A stretch of DNA of 33,278 nucleotides from Fonticula alba (Eukaryota > Opisthokonta > Rotosphaerida > Fonticulaceae): NCBI RefSeq assembly GCF_000388065.1, contig NW_009242972.1, positions 1,438,449 to 1,471,726 on the forward strand. Direction: 5' to 3'. Every line of letters starts with the position of its first letter. The stretch's first letter is position 1. The notes below the pieces were generated by a model. That model was not told the DNA's origin. It did no database searches and was given only the letters and a program-made list of their open reading frames with translations. This document shows positions 19,499-31,400 of this stretch, in pieces. A program made the position numbers and the translations under genes.

Positions 19499-20613
19499 GT
19501 GCGCGTGCCGCGCCCTGTGGGGCGCCTTTCTCGGTGCCCCGGAGGGCGACTCCTGATGTGACGCGCGCGCGCGCGCGCGCGAGGGCGGCCTTGCGACCGC
19601 CGCCCCTCTCTCCCCCTCTCGGGGTGCTCTGTTTGGTGCACCGTGCGAGGGCGGCGCGGGGGGAGCGCTGCGGCGATAGAAGACCCTGTGAGGACCGCGG
19701 ACGGGCGTTTGTGTGTTGTTGGCTGCTGCTGGTGTTGGTGCCCGCGGACGAGGCCAGGGGGGGGCACCCCCTCTTGCCTGCCGCCCCGCTGCTGCCGCAT
19801 CCCATGTGCATGCACACCCACACACCCACGCTCTAGTCCCTCTTCGGCAGGGGGGGGGGCACCTCTTCGCAAGTGGTGCCCTCCTGTGCCGCCGGCCCCC
19901 CCTCTCTCCCTCGGCCCAATACACACCCCAATTTCGGATTGCGCGTGCCGGTGGCCGGTCATTTGTTAGTATGCGAGGGGGGGGGGGGGTGTATGGTGGC
20001 CATTGTCTCCTTCTCTTTCCCCTTTTTTCCCCCACCGCCGGCCTCGGCGCGCGTGCGAGGGCGCAGGGCGCGAGCCGGGCCCGGACGCCGGACGATCGCG
20101 CGACACGGCCCGCCGCCCGTTGGCACCAGGCGGCGTGCATTGGCACAGGCGAACGCAAGGTCCTGATCACGTCCCTGGGCGTCGTGCCACCGCCGGAATG
20201 CCATTCCTACATTGGGCGCCCACTCATCGCCGCCTCCCGCGCCCGGGCGCCGGGGGACACTTATCGGCGCGCGCCTCGCGCCCGGGGGGCCGGCCGGGCC
20301 CTTGCCGCCATCGAACGCAAGAAAGCCCCCTCTCCCTCCCGGCTTCCTTCCCTTGCTGCCCCTGTCAGTCCCCGCCCCTGCTGCCATTTTGTCCCCCCCC
20401 CCCTCCCACCTTCCTCTCGCCCCCTCTGCGCCCTGGCCGCCTGCCGTGCCCCCTCTCCCCTGCGGGGCGTGGACCCGCCACACGTGCCTGTCGTGCTATG
20501 TCTCCCCCCCCCCCTGGCTGATCGCCGCCCGCGCTGACACCCGCCCCCTGCCCACCCGCCTTCGCCCTTTCCCCTCTCTCCAGCTACCGCGCGCCACCAC
20601 TAGGACATTCACA
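19499..20613. other. Intergenic region after CBS
   Basis: A (CG)n tract of 20 bases (19562-19581) follows the CBS stop codon by about 60 bp. G runs lie near 19849-19858 and 19978-19990. No convincing gene or polyadenylation signal is seen on either strand. The last 250 bp are C/T-rich and may be the 5' flank of the possible gene at 20614. Confidence 0.4.
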
Positions 20614-20773
<160 letters not shown>

Positions 20774-20994
20774 ACCCCCCCCCCCCCCAAAAAGAAGACA
20801 CATCTCAGAAGACCACCTCGCGACGGAGCGGGGAAGACACACCTCCCCCGCCCCACAATACACCCCCCCCCCTTCATGTGTCCCCCCCCCCCCTGCTCCC
20901 AGTGTGCTGGCTTGCTTTCCCCGCGCCCCGCCCGACAAAATCACCGCCAATCGGGGGAGGATCCATTGGCCGCGCGCGCGCGCGCACCCCGTCT
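20774..20994. other. 3' flank of the J-domain gene with inverted CCAAT pair
   Basis: C-rich sequence with a CCAAT/ATTGG inverted pair separated by about 14 bases (about 20947-20970) and a (GC)n tract at about 20971-20986. It lies directly after the J-domain gene stop on the minus strand. No coding sequence supported. Confidence 0.3.
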
Positions 20995-21491
20995 TCAGCC
21001 GAGGCGCACCGAGCCCAGCAAGTCCGACAGGTCCGGCTCCGGCTCCTTGCCTGTGTTGGCCGCCGGGCTGGTTGGGCCGCTGGCCACGGCGCCGGCCGAC
21101 TCGGCCACGGCGCCGGCCGACTCGACCGGCCCGCCGGCAAATGGCGGCCCCGTGGCCATGCGTGGCGACGCGGCGTCCGGCTCCTCGTCCGAGGCCTCCG
21201 GGCCCTCCGGGGCGTCGCCCGGCGCCACGAAATCCTCATCGAAGGGGTTGGTCGTGGGCCGGCCGGGCGCCGGGCTGCCGGGCGCCGCCGGCGTCCCGGC
21301 GTCCGAGAAGGGGTTGCTCGGGCTGTCGAAAAACCCCGGCCCCGGGGAGGCCTCCTCGAAGGGGTTGGTCGAGGGGGTGGTGCTGGCGCCGGCCGGCGAT
21401 GTGGGGGCCGTGCGCCCGGCCGGGCCGCCGGCCGTCGGCCCATCATCGAAGGGGTTCACCCCGCGGTAGGGGGCCGTCGCCGGGCTGCCGC

Positions 21492-21522
<31 letters not shown>

Positions 21523-22146
21523 GGCCCCGGCAAAGGGGTTGCTCGGCACCTCGCGGAAGGGCCCGGGGCTGCTGGCCCCCGGCCGACCGGGCGAGTGCGG
21601 CGGCGGCCGGTAATTCTGCTGGCGCATGTACTGCTGGCGCTGGAATTGCTGCTGCTGCTGCTGCTGCTGGTAGTGCTGCTGCTGCTGGTGATAGTGTTGT
21701 TGCTGCTGCTGCTGCTGCCGCTGTTGCTGTTGCTGGTACTGGCGCTGCTGCGCCTGGAAGTGCTGCTGCTGCTGCTGGTGGTACGACTGCCCGGGTGGCG
21801 GCTGGTGGTGGTGCTGAGTGGCCGGCGCGGCGCCGGCCGCATGTCGCGCCGGCCGCCGGTGCCGGCTCAGCTCCGACAAGGTGTGATCGTAGGCCGCCCG
21901 GCCGGCCGGCGTGCCGAGCTCCTTGTACGCCGCATTCAGCAGGCCCATCATGCGCGTGGCCGCGTCGAGCGTCATCTGCGGCGCCGCCTGGGCCGACTGC
22001 TGGGCCTGGGCAATCTTGTCCGGGTGGAACTCCCGCGCCCGGCGGTGGTAGGCCTTCTTGATGTCCTCCTGGCTCGGGCGCAGACAGTAATAGAGCCCGA
22101 GCACGGCATAGTGGTCGGGGAAGGGCTCCCCGGGGATCTGGTCCAT
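20995..22146 (-). CDS. J-domain (Hsp40) protein with five NPF motifs and C-terminal DLL
   Basis: A single-exon 383-residue frame starts at ATG 22146-22144 (MDQIPGEPFPDHY) and ends in TGA. Residues 11 to about 90 are a J domain: DHYAVLGL, helix II KKAYHRRAREF, the HPD triad at 41-43, then an Ala/Gln-rich insertion before helix III and NAAYKELG. The HPD triad stimulates Hsp70 ATPase, so this should be an Hsp70 co-chaperone. A Gln/His-rich region follows (about 115-185), then a Gly-rich linker. NPF tripeptides lie at 203, 231, 261, 278 and 300; NPF is the ligand of EH domains in endocytic adaptors. The end carries DLSDLL (372-377), resembling clathrin/adaptor-binding DLL boxes. The protein is cytosolic, with no signal peptide or membrane span. 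The frame is open further upstream, but that part is Ala/Pro/Arg-rich with no domain, so I exclude it. It lies head-to-tail behind the giant gene. Confidence 0.88.
21640..21780. repeat. CTG/TTG trinucleotide repeat encoding polyglutamine
   Basis: Interrupted (CTG)n and (TTG)n on the plus strand read as CAG/CAA on the minus strand and encode the Gln-rich region of the J-domain protein. Tyr and His interruptions keep the pure runs short. Confidence 0.8.
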
Positions 22147-23093
22147 GGCGGGGGGCGCGGCCGAGAGGCGGGCGGGAAGCGAGGGGCGGAGGAGGGGGGA
22201 GGGGGGGGGGCGGACAGCAAGGTGCGCCGCGCGGGCGAGGAAAGGGAGAACAGGCGGCAGAGACGCCGGGCGAGAGGTGCGGGACGAGGGGACTGCGCGG
22301 CGAGGCCCACGCCCCAGGGCTCTGGAGTGCGCCGCCAAGAATGGCCCCGGGCCGGGCCGGGCGGCGGGCGGGGGGGGGGGGGGCAGCGAGGCCGTGTGTC
22401 GATTGCCGCACAGCCGAGCGCGCACATGCACTGGTGATGCGATCAGATGCCCCTGGCGAGCGCGGCGCCAGAGGCCGGGCCCCACGGCCCGGGGCCACAA
22501 AGCCAAGGCTTGGCCGGGGGGCGGGGGAGGGGGGACGTGCGCGCCCGCGAGATCTTCCCCGGCCGGCCGGATCCCCCCGGCCCAGATGCCAGCTCTTGCC
22601 GTTTGAAACTGCCGCCGGCGCCCTCCCGAAGGGGGAAGCCCATTCGCAGCCCGAACCCCCCCCGCCCCTCGTCCTCTCCTCGCCCCCCCGGGGGGAGGGG
22701 CGTGTGCGCCTGCGGGGCGTGTGTGCCCGAGCGCCTCCCCCCCCCCCGCCGCCGTACATCCGGCCAGCGTGCTACGCGGGCGTGTGTGTGTGTGTGTGTG
22801 ACGGGCGCCGCCCGCTCCGCGGGCCGCCAGGCGACACCTCCGTTCCGATGGAGTAGAATGGAATCACCATCCAGATCGGGCACGCGAAGGAAAAAAAAAA
22901 AACAAAGGGAGGTGCATTGTGTTTGATGTACAAATATGTATGGAAATATGTGCATGTGTGTCGGCGTGTGGAGGGCACGCGCACGCACGCGCGCGGCGGG
23001 GAGGGGGGGAGCGGCGCCGTTGCCACGGGCGCCCCCGTCCGCAGCCATCCACAGGGAGAAACAACAGGGGGGGGGGGAGGGGGGGGCCGCCCC
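22147..23093. other. Region between the giant gene and the J-domain gene
   Basis: This should hold the 3' end of the giant gene and the promoter and 5' UTR of the J-domain gene, both on the minus strand. The only AT-rich part is 22888-22945: a 12-A run on plus (T run in the transcript) beside tacatatttgtacatc on the minus strand. That is a likely 3'-end processing area about 150-200 bp after the giant gene's stop. A short (GT)n lies at about 22785-22800. No gene seen. Confidence 0.4.
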
Positions 23094-23488
23094 TCAGCGG
23101 CGGGCGCCACCGCCATTCCGGGGCTTCTTGCCCCCGGCGGCGGCGGTGCCTCCCGGCGAGGAGGCCGTCCCCGGCGAGGCCCCGCCGGCAGTGGCCAGCG
23201 GGTTCATCAACAGATTCGAGGACGAGGCGAAGGCCGTGTTGCGCGGGACATCCAGGTCGTTGATCAGCACGAAGTCCGGCGCCGAGGGCTCGATCGGCTG
23301 CTTGAGCGTGGCCGCCGCGAGGAGGTCCGTTCCGCTGGCCGATGGCGACAGGCTCTGAAGGTGCGCGGCCGGGGGGCCGGCGCTGGCCGGCACCGCGGCA
23401 CCGGCCGGCGACGTGACGGCCGTGATCACCGGCGAAGAGGCCGACGAGTCGCCGGACACCGGGCGTGGCGGGGTCGCCAGCCCGGTGC

Positions 23489-23528
<40 letters not shown>

Positions 23529-25386
23529 CGGGCGCATGGCCCGGAAGAGCTTCCGCCCGCCGGAGACCATGCTGCGCAGGGTCGACGAGCTGGACGAAGC
23601 GGCCGAGTGCGAGGAGCCCCCGGCCCCACGGCGCCCGGACTCCGGGTGGGCCCCGCCGGCCAGGTAGATCGTCGGCCGGGGGGGCGGGTTCGGCGGGACC
23701 AGGGCCCGGTCGATTTGCGGCAGCAGCGCATCCAGCAGCCCGGTGCACTCGCTCAGGGCATCCCACGCCAGGTAGAAGGCGTGCAAATACCCCGGCAGGT
23801 GGAGGTCGCTGCCGACACACGCGGCCACCGCCGCCTGCGACCGCTCGGCAAAGGTGGCCACCGACAGCGTGTACCGGTCCCGGAAGTAGGCCACCGCCAG
23901 GCCCAGCATGCGCAGGAAGTAGCTCTGGTCCAGGTTGGTGTCCACCAGCAGGTACTGCAGCTCGGCCCGGTCGGCCGCCGAATGCGGGCTCTTCACACTG
24001 CCCAGGGCCTCCTGCAGCAGGGACAAGTCCGGCAACGAGTGCGGGCTGATCAGCGGCTGGTCCTCGGTCGTGGAGGCCAGCAGCTCCAGCATCAACTCCA
24101 TGCCGGACCCCGGGTCCTCGGCCAGCTGCTCCGGCAGGGCCAGATGCGCCAGCTCGAAGCCCAGCCCATGCAGCGACGCTTGGACAATGCGCTGCCGCAG
24201 GAGGGCCTTGCTGGCCAGCACCTGCTCCAGCGCCAGCAGTCCATTCTCATGGCCCAGGGCCAGCCCCAGCAGGTGGATGTCCGCCACGGCGGCCGTCGGC
24301 CACGACGCGGCCAGCGGCCCGCCGGCCGACCGAGTGCGCTGGTGCCCGCCCGCCTGGCCGGCATTCACCCGGATGGTGGTGGTCCCGTCGGCGTGGGCCG
24401 CCTCCCGCGGCGGGAGCATGCCCAACAGCGGCAGCCCGGCCACGCGCAGGAGACTCCCCCGCGCCAGCCACACCTCCGGCGGGGCATCGGCCCGGCCGGT
24501 GGCCGCCGGCAGGTCGCCCAGCGCGCGCTTCTCCGCGCTCGCCGTGCACCGCGCCCCGGCCCCGAAGACAAAGTCCCCGACCTGGGCAAAGGTCAGGCTC
24601 GAGCCCCCGGCCGCCAGGGTCCGGCAAACCTGCCGCGCGATCGGATCCTCGCGCAAGATCGACTCCACGGTCGACAGCGGGACCGCCGTCGGCAGGGCCG
24701 CCGCCCCCGCGCCGCCGGCCTCATCGCCATGCTCGGCCGCCAGGGCCGCCGCCGTGTCATGCTCGGCCACCAGCCGCCGCAGGTCCTCCAGGCTCGAGAC
24801 GCCCGTTCGCGCCAGCAGCCCCGGCCGGACCAGCAGCAGCAGCAGCACATCCAAATGACCACGGCGCCGGGCCAGGCCGACCGCCGGCCCGGCTGGCTGC
24901 CCGGCCCCGGCCAGCGACCCGGCCGCCAACGGCGCCAGGAAGTCATCCGCCTGCCCCGGCCCGCAGGCCGCGAACACCGACACCCCGGCCGCGCTGCCGC
25001 CCAGCCCCGACGTCGGCGAGGGCAGGTGCATGGCGCTGGTGCTGCCGCTGCCGGCCCCGGCATGGAAGTCCGCCGGCACCGGGATCACCACCGCCGGCTG
25101 CGACCGCGTGGCGGCCACAAACTTCAGGAAGGTATCCCGCGAGATGATGCCCGTGCGGTTGGGGTCCAACGCGCGCAGCAACAACCCAAAGGCATCGGCC
25201 CCGGCATCCACGGCCACATGCGCCGCATCGTCCAGGAAGGCCTCCGGGCTGATGTCCAGCTCGTCCAGCAGCACACGCAAGTCCGCATACCCGACTTCCG
25301 CCTCGTCGCAGGAGAACCGATTGAAGGCCGCCACCCACTCGGGGCTGGCGCGCGCCAGCAGCCCATCCGGCAGGGCCGCCGCCGAC

Positions 25387-25417
<31 letters not shown>

Positions 25418-28400
25418 ACTGGGCATCCTCCTCCACCTCGGCCGTGGCGGTCACCACCACCGGCGAGGGGGGGGCGGCCTCGGTGGCCGCCGCCTCGCGG
25501 CCGCCCACCACCGGGGCCACCTGGGCAACGGTGCGCGCACGACACGCCCCCCCGGCCCGGGCCAGGGCATTCAGCCCGTCGGCCACCGACCGCAGGATCC
25601 AATTCAGCGCGAAGAGCGCCTCGCTGGCGGCCCACAGCTTCAGCAGCAGCCGCGGCTCATGCGCCAGCATGAAGGACCGCAGCAGGCCCCGGTCCGGCGC
25701 CCCGAGGAAGGGCAGCCGCGTCAGGGGGGCCACCCCGCGGCCGAGCAGCGGCCGCGCCGCCGGCGGTGCCGACAGCAGCGGAATGTCCTTGGCGATGCTG
25801 GTCGACGAGGTGGACCGCTGGTGCGCCCGCAAGGACCCGCCCCCGGACCCGGACGACGCCCCGGACGAGGCCACCGGGATGTCCGCCGAGATGATGAAAA
25901 TGATGCGCGACAGGTCCGCATGGCAGGCGGCCAGCTGACCGGACGCCTGGTCGAGCCAGCCCTGCGTCAGGGCCCCCGGGCCGGCCGGGCCCCGCAGGAC
26001 CAGCGCCTCCAGCCCGGCCAGCCCGGCCTGCAAGCTGTCCCACTGCGTGAGGAAGGCCCGCTCCAGGGGGCTGCGCCCGGCGGTGGACGAGGAAGAGGCC
26101 GCAGGCGACGCCGCGGGCCCGTCACTCGGGGACTTGGCCCCGGTGGCTGGCGGCTGGGCCGCCTCATCGGCCCCGGCCTCCGCCGGAGCGGTGTCCGGCT
26201 CGGCCGCGATAACGGCCTCCGGCGCCACGTCGCCCGCGTCGGCCACCGCCTCCCCGGGCACATCGGCCACATCGGCCTCACCGGGAGTACCGGGAGTATC
26301 ACCGGGCACATCGGCCACATCGGCCTCGGCCGGGGGAGCACCCCCGGCCGCGCCGGCGGCATCGGCCTCGACATCGCCGCCGGCCGGGTCGTCAGCCTCC
26401 TCCGGCACGTCGCCGGCATCCACCAAACGAAGCAGGGCCGCCAGGTCGGCCGCGCGCCCGGCCCACGACTCCGACACATCCGCATGGTCCTCCACAAAGC
26501 CCAGGTACGCCGCAATGCGCGCCCCGATGGCCACCGTGTCGACCGGCACAAACTTCGCCAGCAGCCCGGGCACATCGAGCCCACGCGCCAGCGCCGGCGC
26601 CAGCTCCGGCACCGCCAGCAGTCGCTCCAGGTGATTCTGCTGATCCAGCAAGTGCCGGAGCAGGGCCACCAGCGACCGGCCGGACACCGCGCTGATCGGG
26701 CACAGCGGCCCGGCCACGGTCAAGTCCCCATCCCCCAGCAGGAGGGCCTGCTGCAGCACCGGCAGCGGGATCATGCGCGCCAGGGCCGGCGCCTCGGCCA
26801 GGCCGAAGACATCGCCACCGCCACCGGCGACGGCCCCCTGGTCCGGGGCCGAAAGGCCGGCCGGGCCCGAGACACTCCCCCCGGCACCGGAGGGGGCCCC
26901 CGAGCCGCCCGGCACCGCCAGCGAATCGTGCGACCCGCTGCCGGTCAGCGCCCCCGGCGAGGAAAGGCTGTCAAAGGACCCGCACGCCAGGGACGTGTTG
27001 TACAGCACCGAGGAGGAGTAGCCCCCGGGGCCGGCCAGCGGCGGGGCCGGCGACCGGAGGATCGGCACCGTGCCGCCGGCCGGCCCGTCCTCCGGGTGCC
27101 CGTCGCCCCCATCGCCACCGCTCGGCTGGTAGAAGGGCTCCAGCGTGGCCAGCAGCAAATCCAACTCGCAGTACGTCCGCGCCAGGACCAGCGTCGAGGA
27201 CCGCACCTCAAAGGCATGGCCCAGGCGCTGCCACAGCTGGCTCCGCGCAGCGGCAATGCCCCGGCCCACGGCCACCCACCGGTCGGCCAGGAACCCGAGC
27301 GCCGCATCCAGCTCCCCGACAGTCAGGACCAATGACTGCCCGGCGTCCAGCGGCACGGCCAGGTTGTCCAGCGCCCGGTGCAGCGGCTCCGGCAGGGCGG
27401 CCACCAGCCCGGCCGGGTCCCCCTCCGGGCCCTCCTCGGCGCTGGTGACCGGCGCAAAGAGCCGGCACGAGGCCGGCAACGACGCCGGCAGCACATCCCG
27501 GAAGATGGCCCACGCCGCGAAGAAGTCCTGCGCCACGGAGTCCAGCTCCAGCAGCGCGTCCAGCAGCTGCTGCTCATCGAGGCTGTGCAGCAGCGGCGAC
27601 TCGGCCGCCAGGGCACGCCCCCCGGCCGCGAGGGACGACAACCGCGGCAGCGTCTCGCCCAGGGCCAGGGCCGACCCGGCCCGCGACAGGGTCCGGCTCA
27701 GCCGGTCATGCAGCGACACCAGCACCGCGCGCCGGTCGCTGCCCAGCTGCACCGCCAGCGGCGGGCCGCTGACATTCGACCGCAAGGCCGCCACCAGCCC
27801 GGCACACTCGGCCTGCATGGTCCCCAGCCGCCGGGTCATGCCCGGCAGCGAGGTCACGAAATTCACCAGCGCCTGCTCCTGGCTCGGGGCCAGGGACAGC
27901 GACATGGCGGCCCCGGGCCCGGCCATGCCCGGCAACGAGGAGCCCGACCCGGAGGAGGACATGGCCAACCCGGCCCCGGCCCCGGGGCTGGACCCGGCCG
28001 GCGAGTCGCCCAGCCCGGCCCCGGCCACCGGCGCCGTCACCGGCGAATGGGCCGCCAATGGCGACGACACGCTGGGGATGGCCGTGGCCGTGGCCGCGGC
28101 CACACCAGCATGGCGCTCCTGCCGGGGGGTGGTCGGCGGCGAGGCCAGCGCCCCGGCCGACCCGGCCGCCTGGGGCCCGGGCGATGGGGGCGCCGGCCCG
28201 GCACCGGCCGCCAGCAACCCGGTCGAACTGGCCACCGGCCCGGCACCGGCCGCGCTGCTGCCCGGCGACAGCAGCAGCCCCGACGACTCGGACCCACTGC
28301 CGCCCACCAGCCCGGCACGGTCGCCGGCCGACTCCAAGTTGGCCGACTGCCCGGCCAGCATGGCCAAATACTGCGCATGCACGGCCATGTCCGTGGCATG

Positions 28401-31400
28401 GGCCTCCGACAGGAGGGCCCGCTGGCGCAGGCTCGTATCCGGCGCCAGCACCCCGGTGGCAAAGTCCCGCAGGGGCCCCAGCAGATCCCCCGGCGAGGGG
28501 GACTCCACAAACAGGCTCGACAGCGGCACCCACAGCCGGGTCAGGCACCCGCGCCCGGACAGGTCACTGCCCCGCGGGAACCCCAGCGCCGAGGGGAAGG
28601 ACCCGGGCAGCGACTCGTCCAGCACCGCCGACACGCTGTGGCAGGACTCCGCCAGCCACCGCGCCTCCAGCACATGGCTGAACACGAGGGCCGCCTTCCG
28701 GTGCATGTCCTCCATCAGCCGCAGGACATGCAGCAGGCGCACGGTCAGCGTGCTGCTCCCCTGGCGCAGGGCGCAGAACCGCGTGGCCGTGAACCGCAAA
28801 TTGTTGATCTGCTGGGCATTGGTCCCGCCGGCGGCCGCGCCCGCGGCCGCGGCCGCCCGCCGCGCGCACAGCACATCCGTCAGGGAGGTGATCATCGGCG
28901 CCGGGGCGATGACCAGCCCGCTGGCGGTGGACCCGCCCACGGCATCGAGAGGGCCCCCGGCCAGGGCCGGGCTCGCCTCGCCGGCCTCCCCGGCATCGGC
29001 CGCCGGGAAGAGCACCTGCGACCCGGCCGCCGACCCGGGCAGCGACCCGGGCAGCGACCCCTTGCGGCCGGACGCCCCGGCCGGCCCCGGGGCCAGCGAG
29101 CCCAGTGACCCGGCCCCGGCCCCGGCCCCGGCCCCGGCCCCGGCCGGTGCGCCGACAGCCACGCCGCCGCTGGCATCCCGCGCCAGCAGGAAGATCGACG
29201 CCCCGGCCAGCGGGGCCACCCGCTCCACCTGGTCGCCGTACGACTGCAGGGCCTGCTTCATTTGCAGGCCGAAGCCCACCAGCCCGCGGATGCGCGTGCG
29301 CGTGTGCGCCAACAGCTCGCACTCCAGGGCCCAGCTCCGGGTCTGGAGCGCGCGCAAATCCCCCGCCAGGGTGACCAGGCGCTCCTCGGCCGGGGCGGCC
29401 GTCGCCCCGTCGCCCGGGCCCGACAGCTCCAGCGGGTACGACAGGATGGCGTCCACCTCGAACAGGTCGCCCTCCAGGGCATTCAGCCGCCCATGGGCCC
29501 CATCGATCAGGGTCTCCTCCGCATGCAGGCAAGCCGACACCGCCGACACCAACTCATTGGACACATGGCCCAGGATGTTGGATGCCAGCAGCTCGAAGAC
29601 CACCTGCTGCGCCGGGACAATGACCCCGGCCGTGGCCCCCGGCGGCGGGGGCGTCGCATTCGGGCCCATGCTCGACGCCAGCAGCGCCAGCACATGCGTG
29701 TCCCCCAGATCGCCACTCGGCCCGGGGAACGGCACGCACAGCTGCTGCGTCATTTGCAGCAGCCCATACAGCCGGTTGAGCCGGTGCAGCCGCACGTCGG
29801 CCGTCGACGCGGCGATGGCCAACGGCGCCACCGACGCCAGGCTCAACAGCACCGGGCCGCCGGCCGGCGAGCCGGACGACGACGCATCCTCCTCGGCCGG
29901 CAGCAGGTCCCCCGACAGCGAGGACACATGCTGCCCATCGTCGCCGGTGGCCGTGGCCGCCGCCGCCGCCACCGGCAGCTGGAGCAGCTGCGCCGCCACC
30001 GCCGCCGGGCCCACCAGCACCGAGGTCGTCAGCCACAGGGCCGACACCGGGGCCCCGATCAGCTCCATCAGGAAATCCTGCAGCTGACCGACATACCCGT
30101 GCATGGCCTCGGTGACATCCTCCCCGGCACCGGCCACCCCGACCAGGGTGAAGTCATCGGCCGCCCCCGGGCCGGGGGACAGGCAGATCGGCACCGCGCC
30201 CAGGGACTCGGGCGATTGGTCCGGCGCCGCCATATCCCCCACCTGGGCGGTCGGCGTGACGGCCGCCGAGTCGATGCCCGACGTGCCGGCCGCCGGCGCA
30301 CCATCGCCCAGGGCACCGGCCGCCCCGGCCGAAGCCAACAGCCCCGGGCTCGGCCCCGGGGCCAGGCGCTTCAGGCAGATGGCCAGCGCGGCCTGCACCG
30401 TCGGCGAACGGGCCACCTCTTCCATTTGGCTGGCCTTCTGCAGGAAGGCCTCCACGCTGGCCAGGGCCCCGGCCGCCGCCGGCGACACCGCCACCCGGTC
30501 CTCGGACCCGGTGACCAGCTTGCACTTGACCGCCAGCGCCCCGGCCAGCGCCAGCAAATGGTCCACATCCCCGAGGACCAGCCCCAGGGCCGCCCCGGCG
30601 TCCGGATCCAGCGGGGCCGGCACCGGCACCGACCCGGCGGCCGCCAGCCCGAGCCCGCGCACCGCCTCCAAGACCGTCTCCTCGGAGGGCTGCTTCAGGG
30701 CCGCCAGCCGGGCCAGGGCCGCCAGCGCGCGCTCCAGCGCCGCCCCGGCCCCGGGCCCGGTGGCCGTCCAGTGCAGCTGCAGCACCGAGGCCGCATGGCC
30801 GGCCGCCGCGGCCTGGCACGCGGCCGCCGCGCGGCGCAGCTCCCCGAGCGTGGCCTCCGACAGGAGGGACCCCCCGCCCGGGGCGGTCGACTGCTCCATG
30901 TCCAGGCGCCGGTGCAGGGCCGCCACCTGGTGGAACAGCCGCGCCAGCGACCGCTCCAGCCCGGGCAGCGCGGTGGCCAGGGCACCCTGGCCGGTCTCCC
31001 CGGCCAGGCGCTCGGCCATGTCGGCCGGCACCGCCAGCGCCCCGGTGGCCGAGCACACCGCCCCGAAGCGCCCGAGCAGGGTGCACAGGTGCCGCGACTC
31101 GGCCCCGAAGGCCAGCAGCTGCCCGGCAAAGCTGCTCACCAAGGACGCACGCTCCGCCTCCTCGGTCAGGTGGGCCAGCTTGTCCAGCAGACGCTGGCCG
31201 CGCTCGGCCAGGGCCGAATAGTCCCGCTGCATGGCCACATGCAGCTCCTCGGCCTCCGGCCCGGCGAAGATGTCCACCGGCACGGCGGCCAGCTGCTCGG
31301 AATGGGTCTGCCGCAGGCGCAGCAGCGTCTGCAGGCGCCGGAGCTGGATCAGCACCACCTCCGGATCGACCGCCGCCTCGACCAGGTCATCCCCGGCCGC

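Noticed and set aside
22147-22506. N-terminal extension of the J-domain protein to an upstream Met
   Set aside because: The extra 120 residues are Pro/Arg/Ala-rich and domain-free; the J domain begins just after Met at 22146, which is the natural start.
22917-27335. Very long plus-strand open frame opposite the giant gene
   Set aside because: It is the antisense shadow of GC-rich coding sequence: Arg/Gly/Gln-rich with no domain, while the minus strand shows CH2, rod and EF-hand content.
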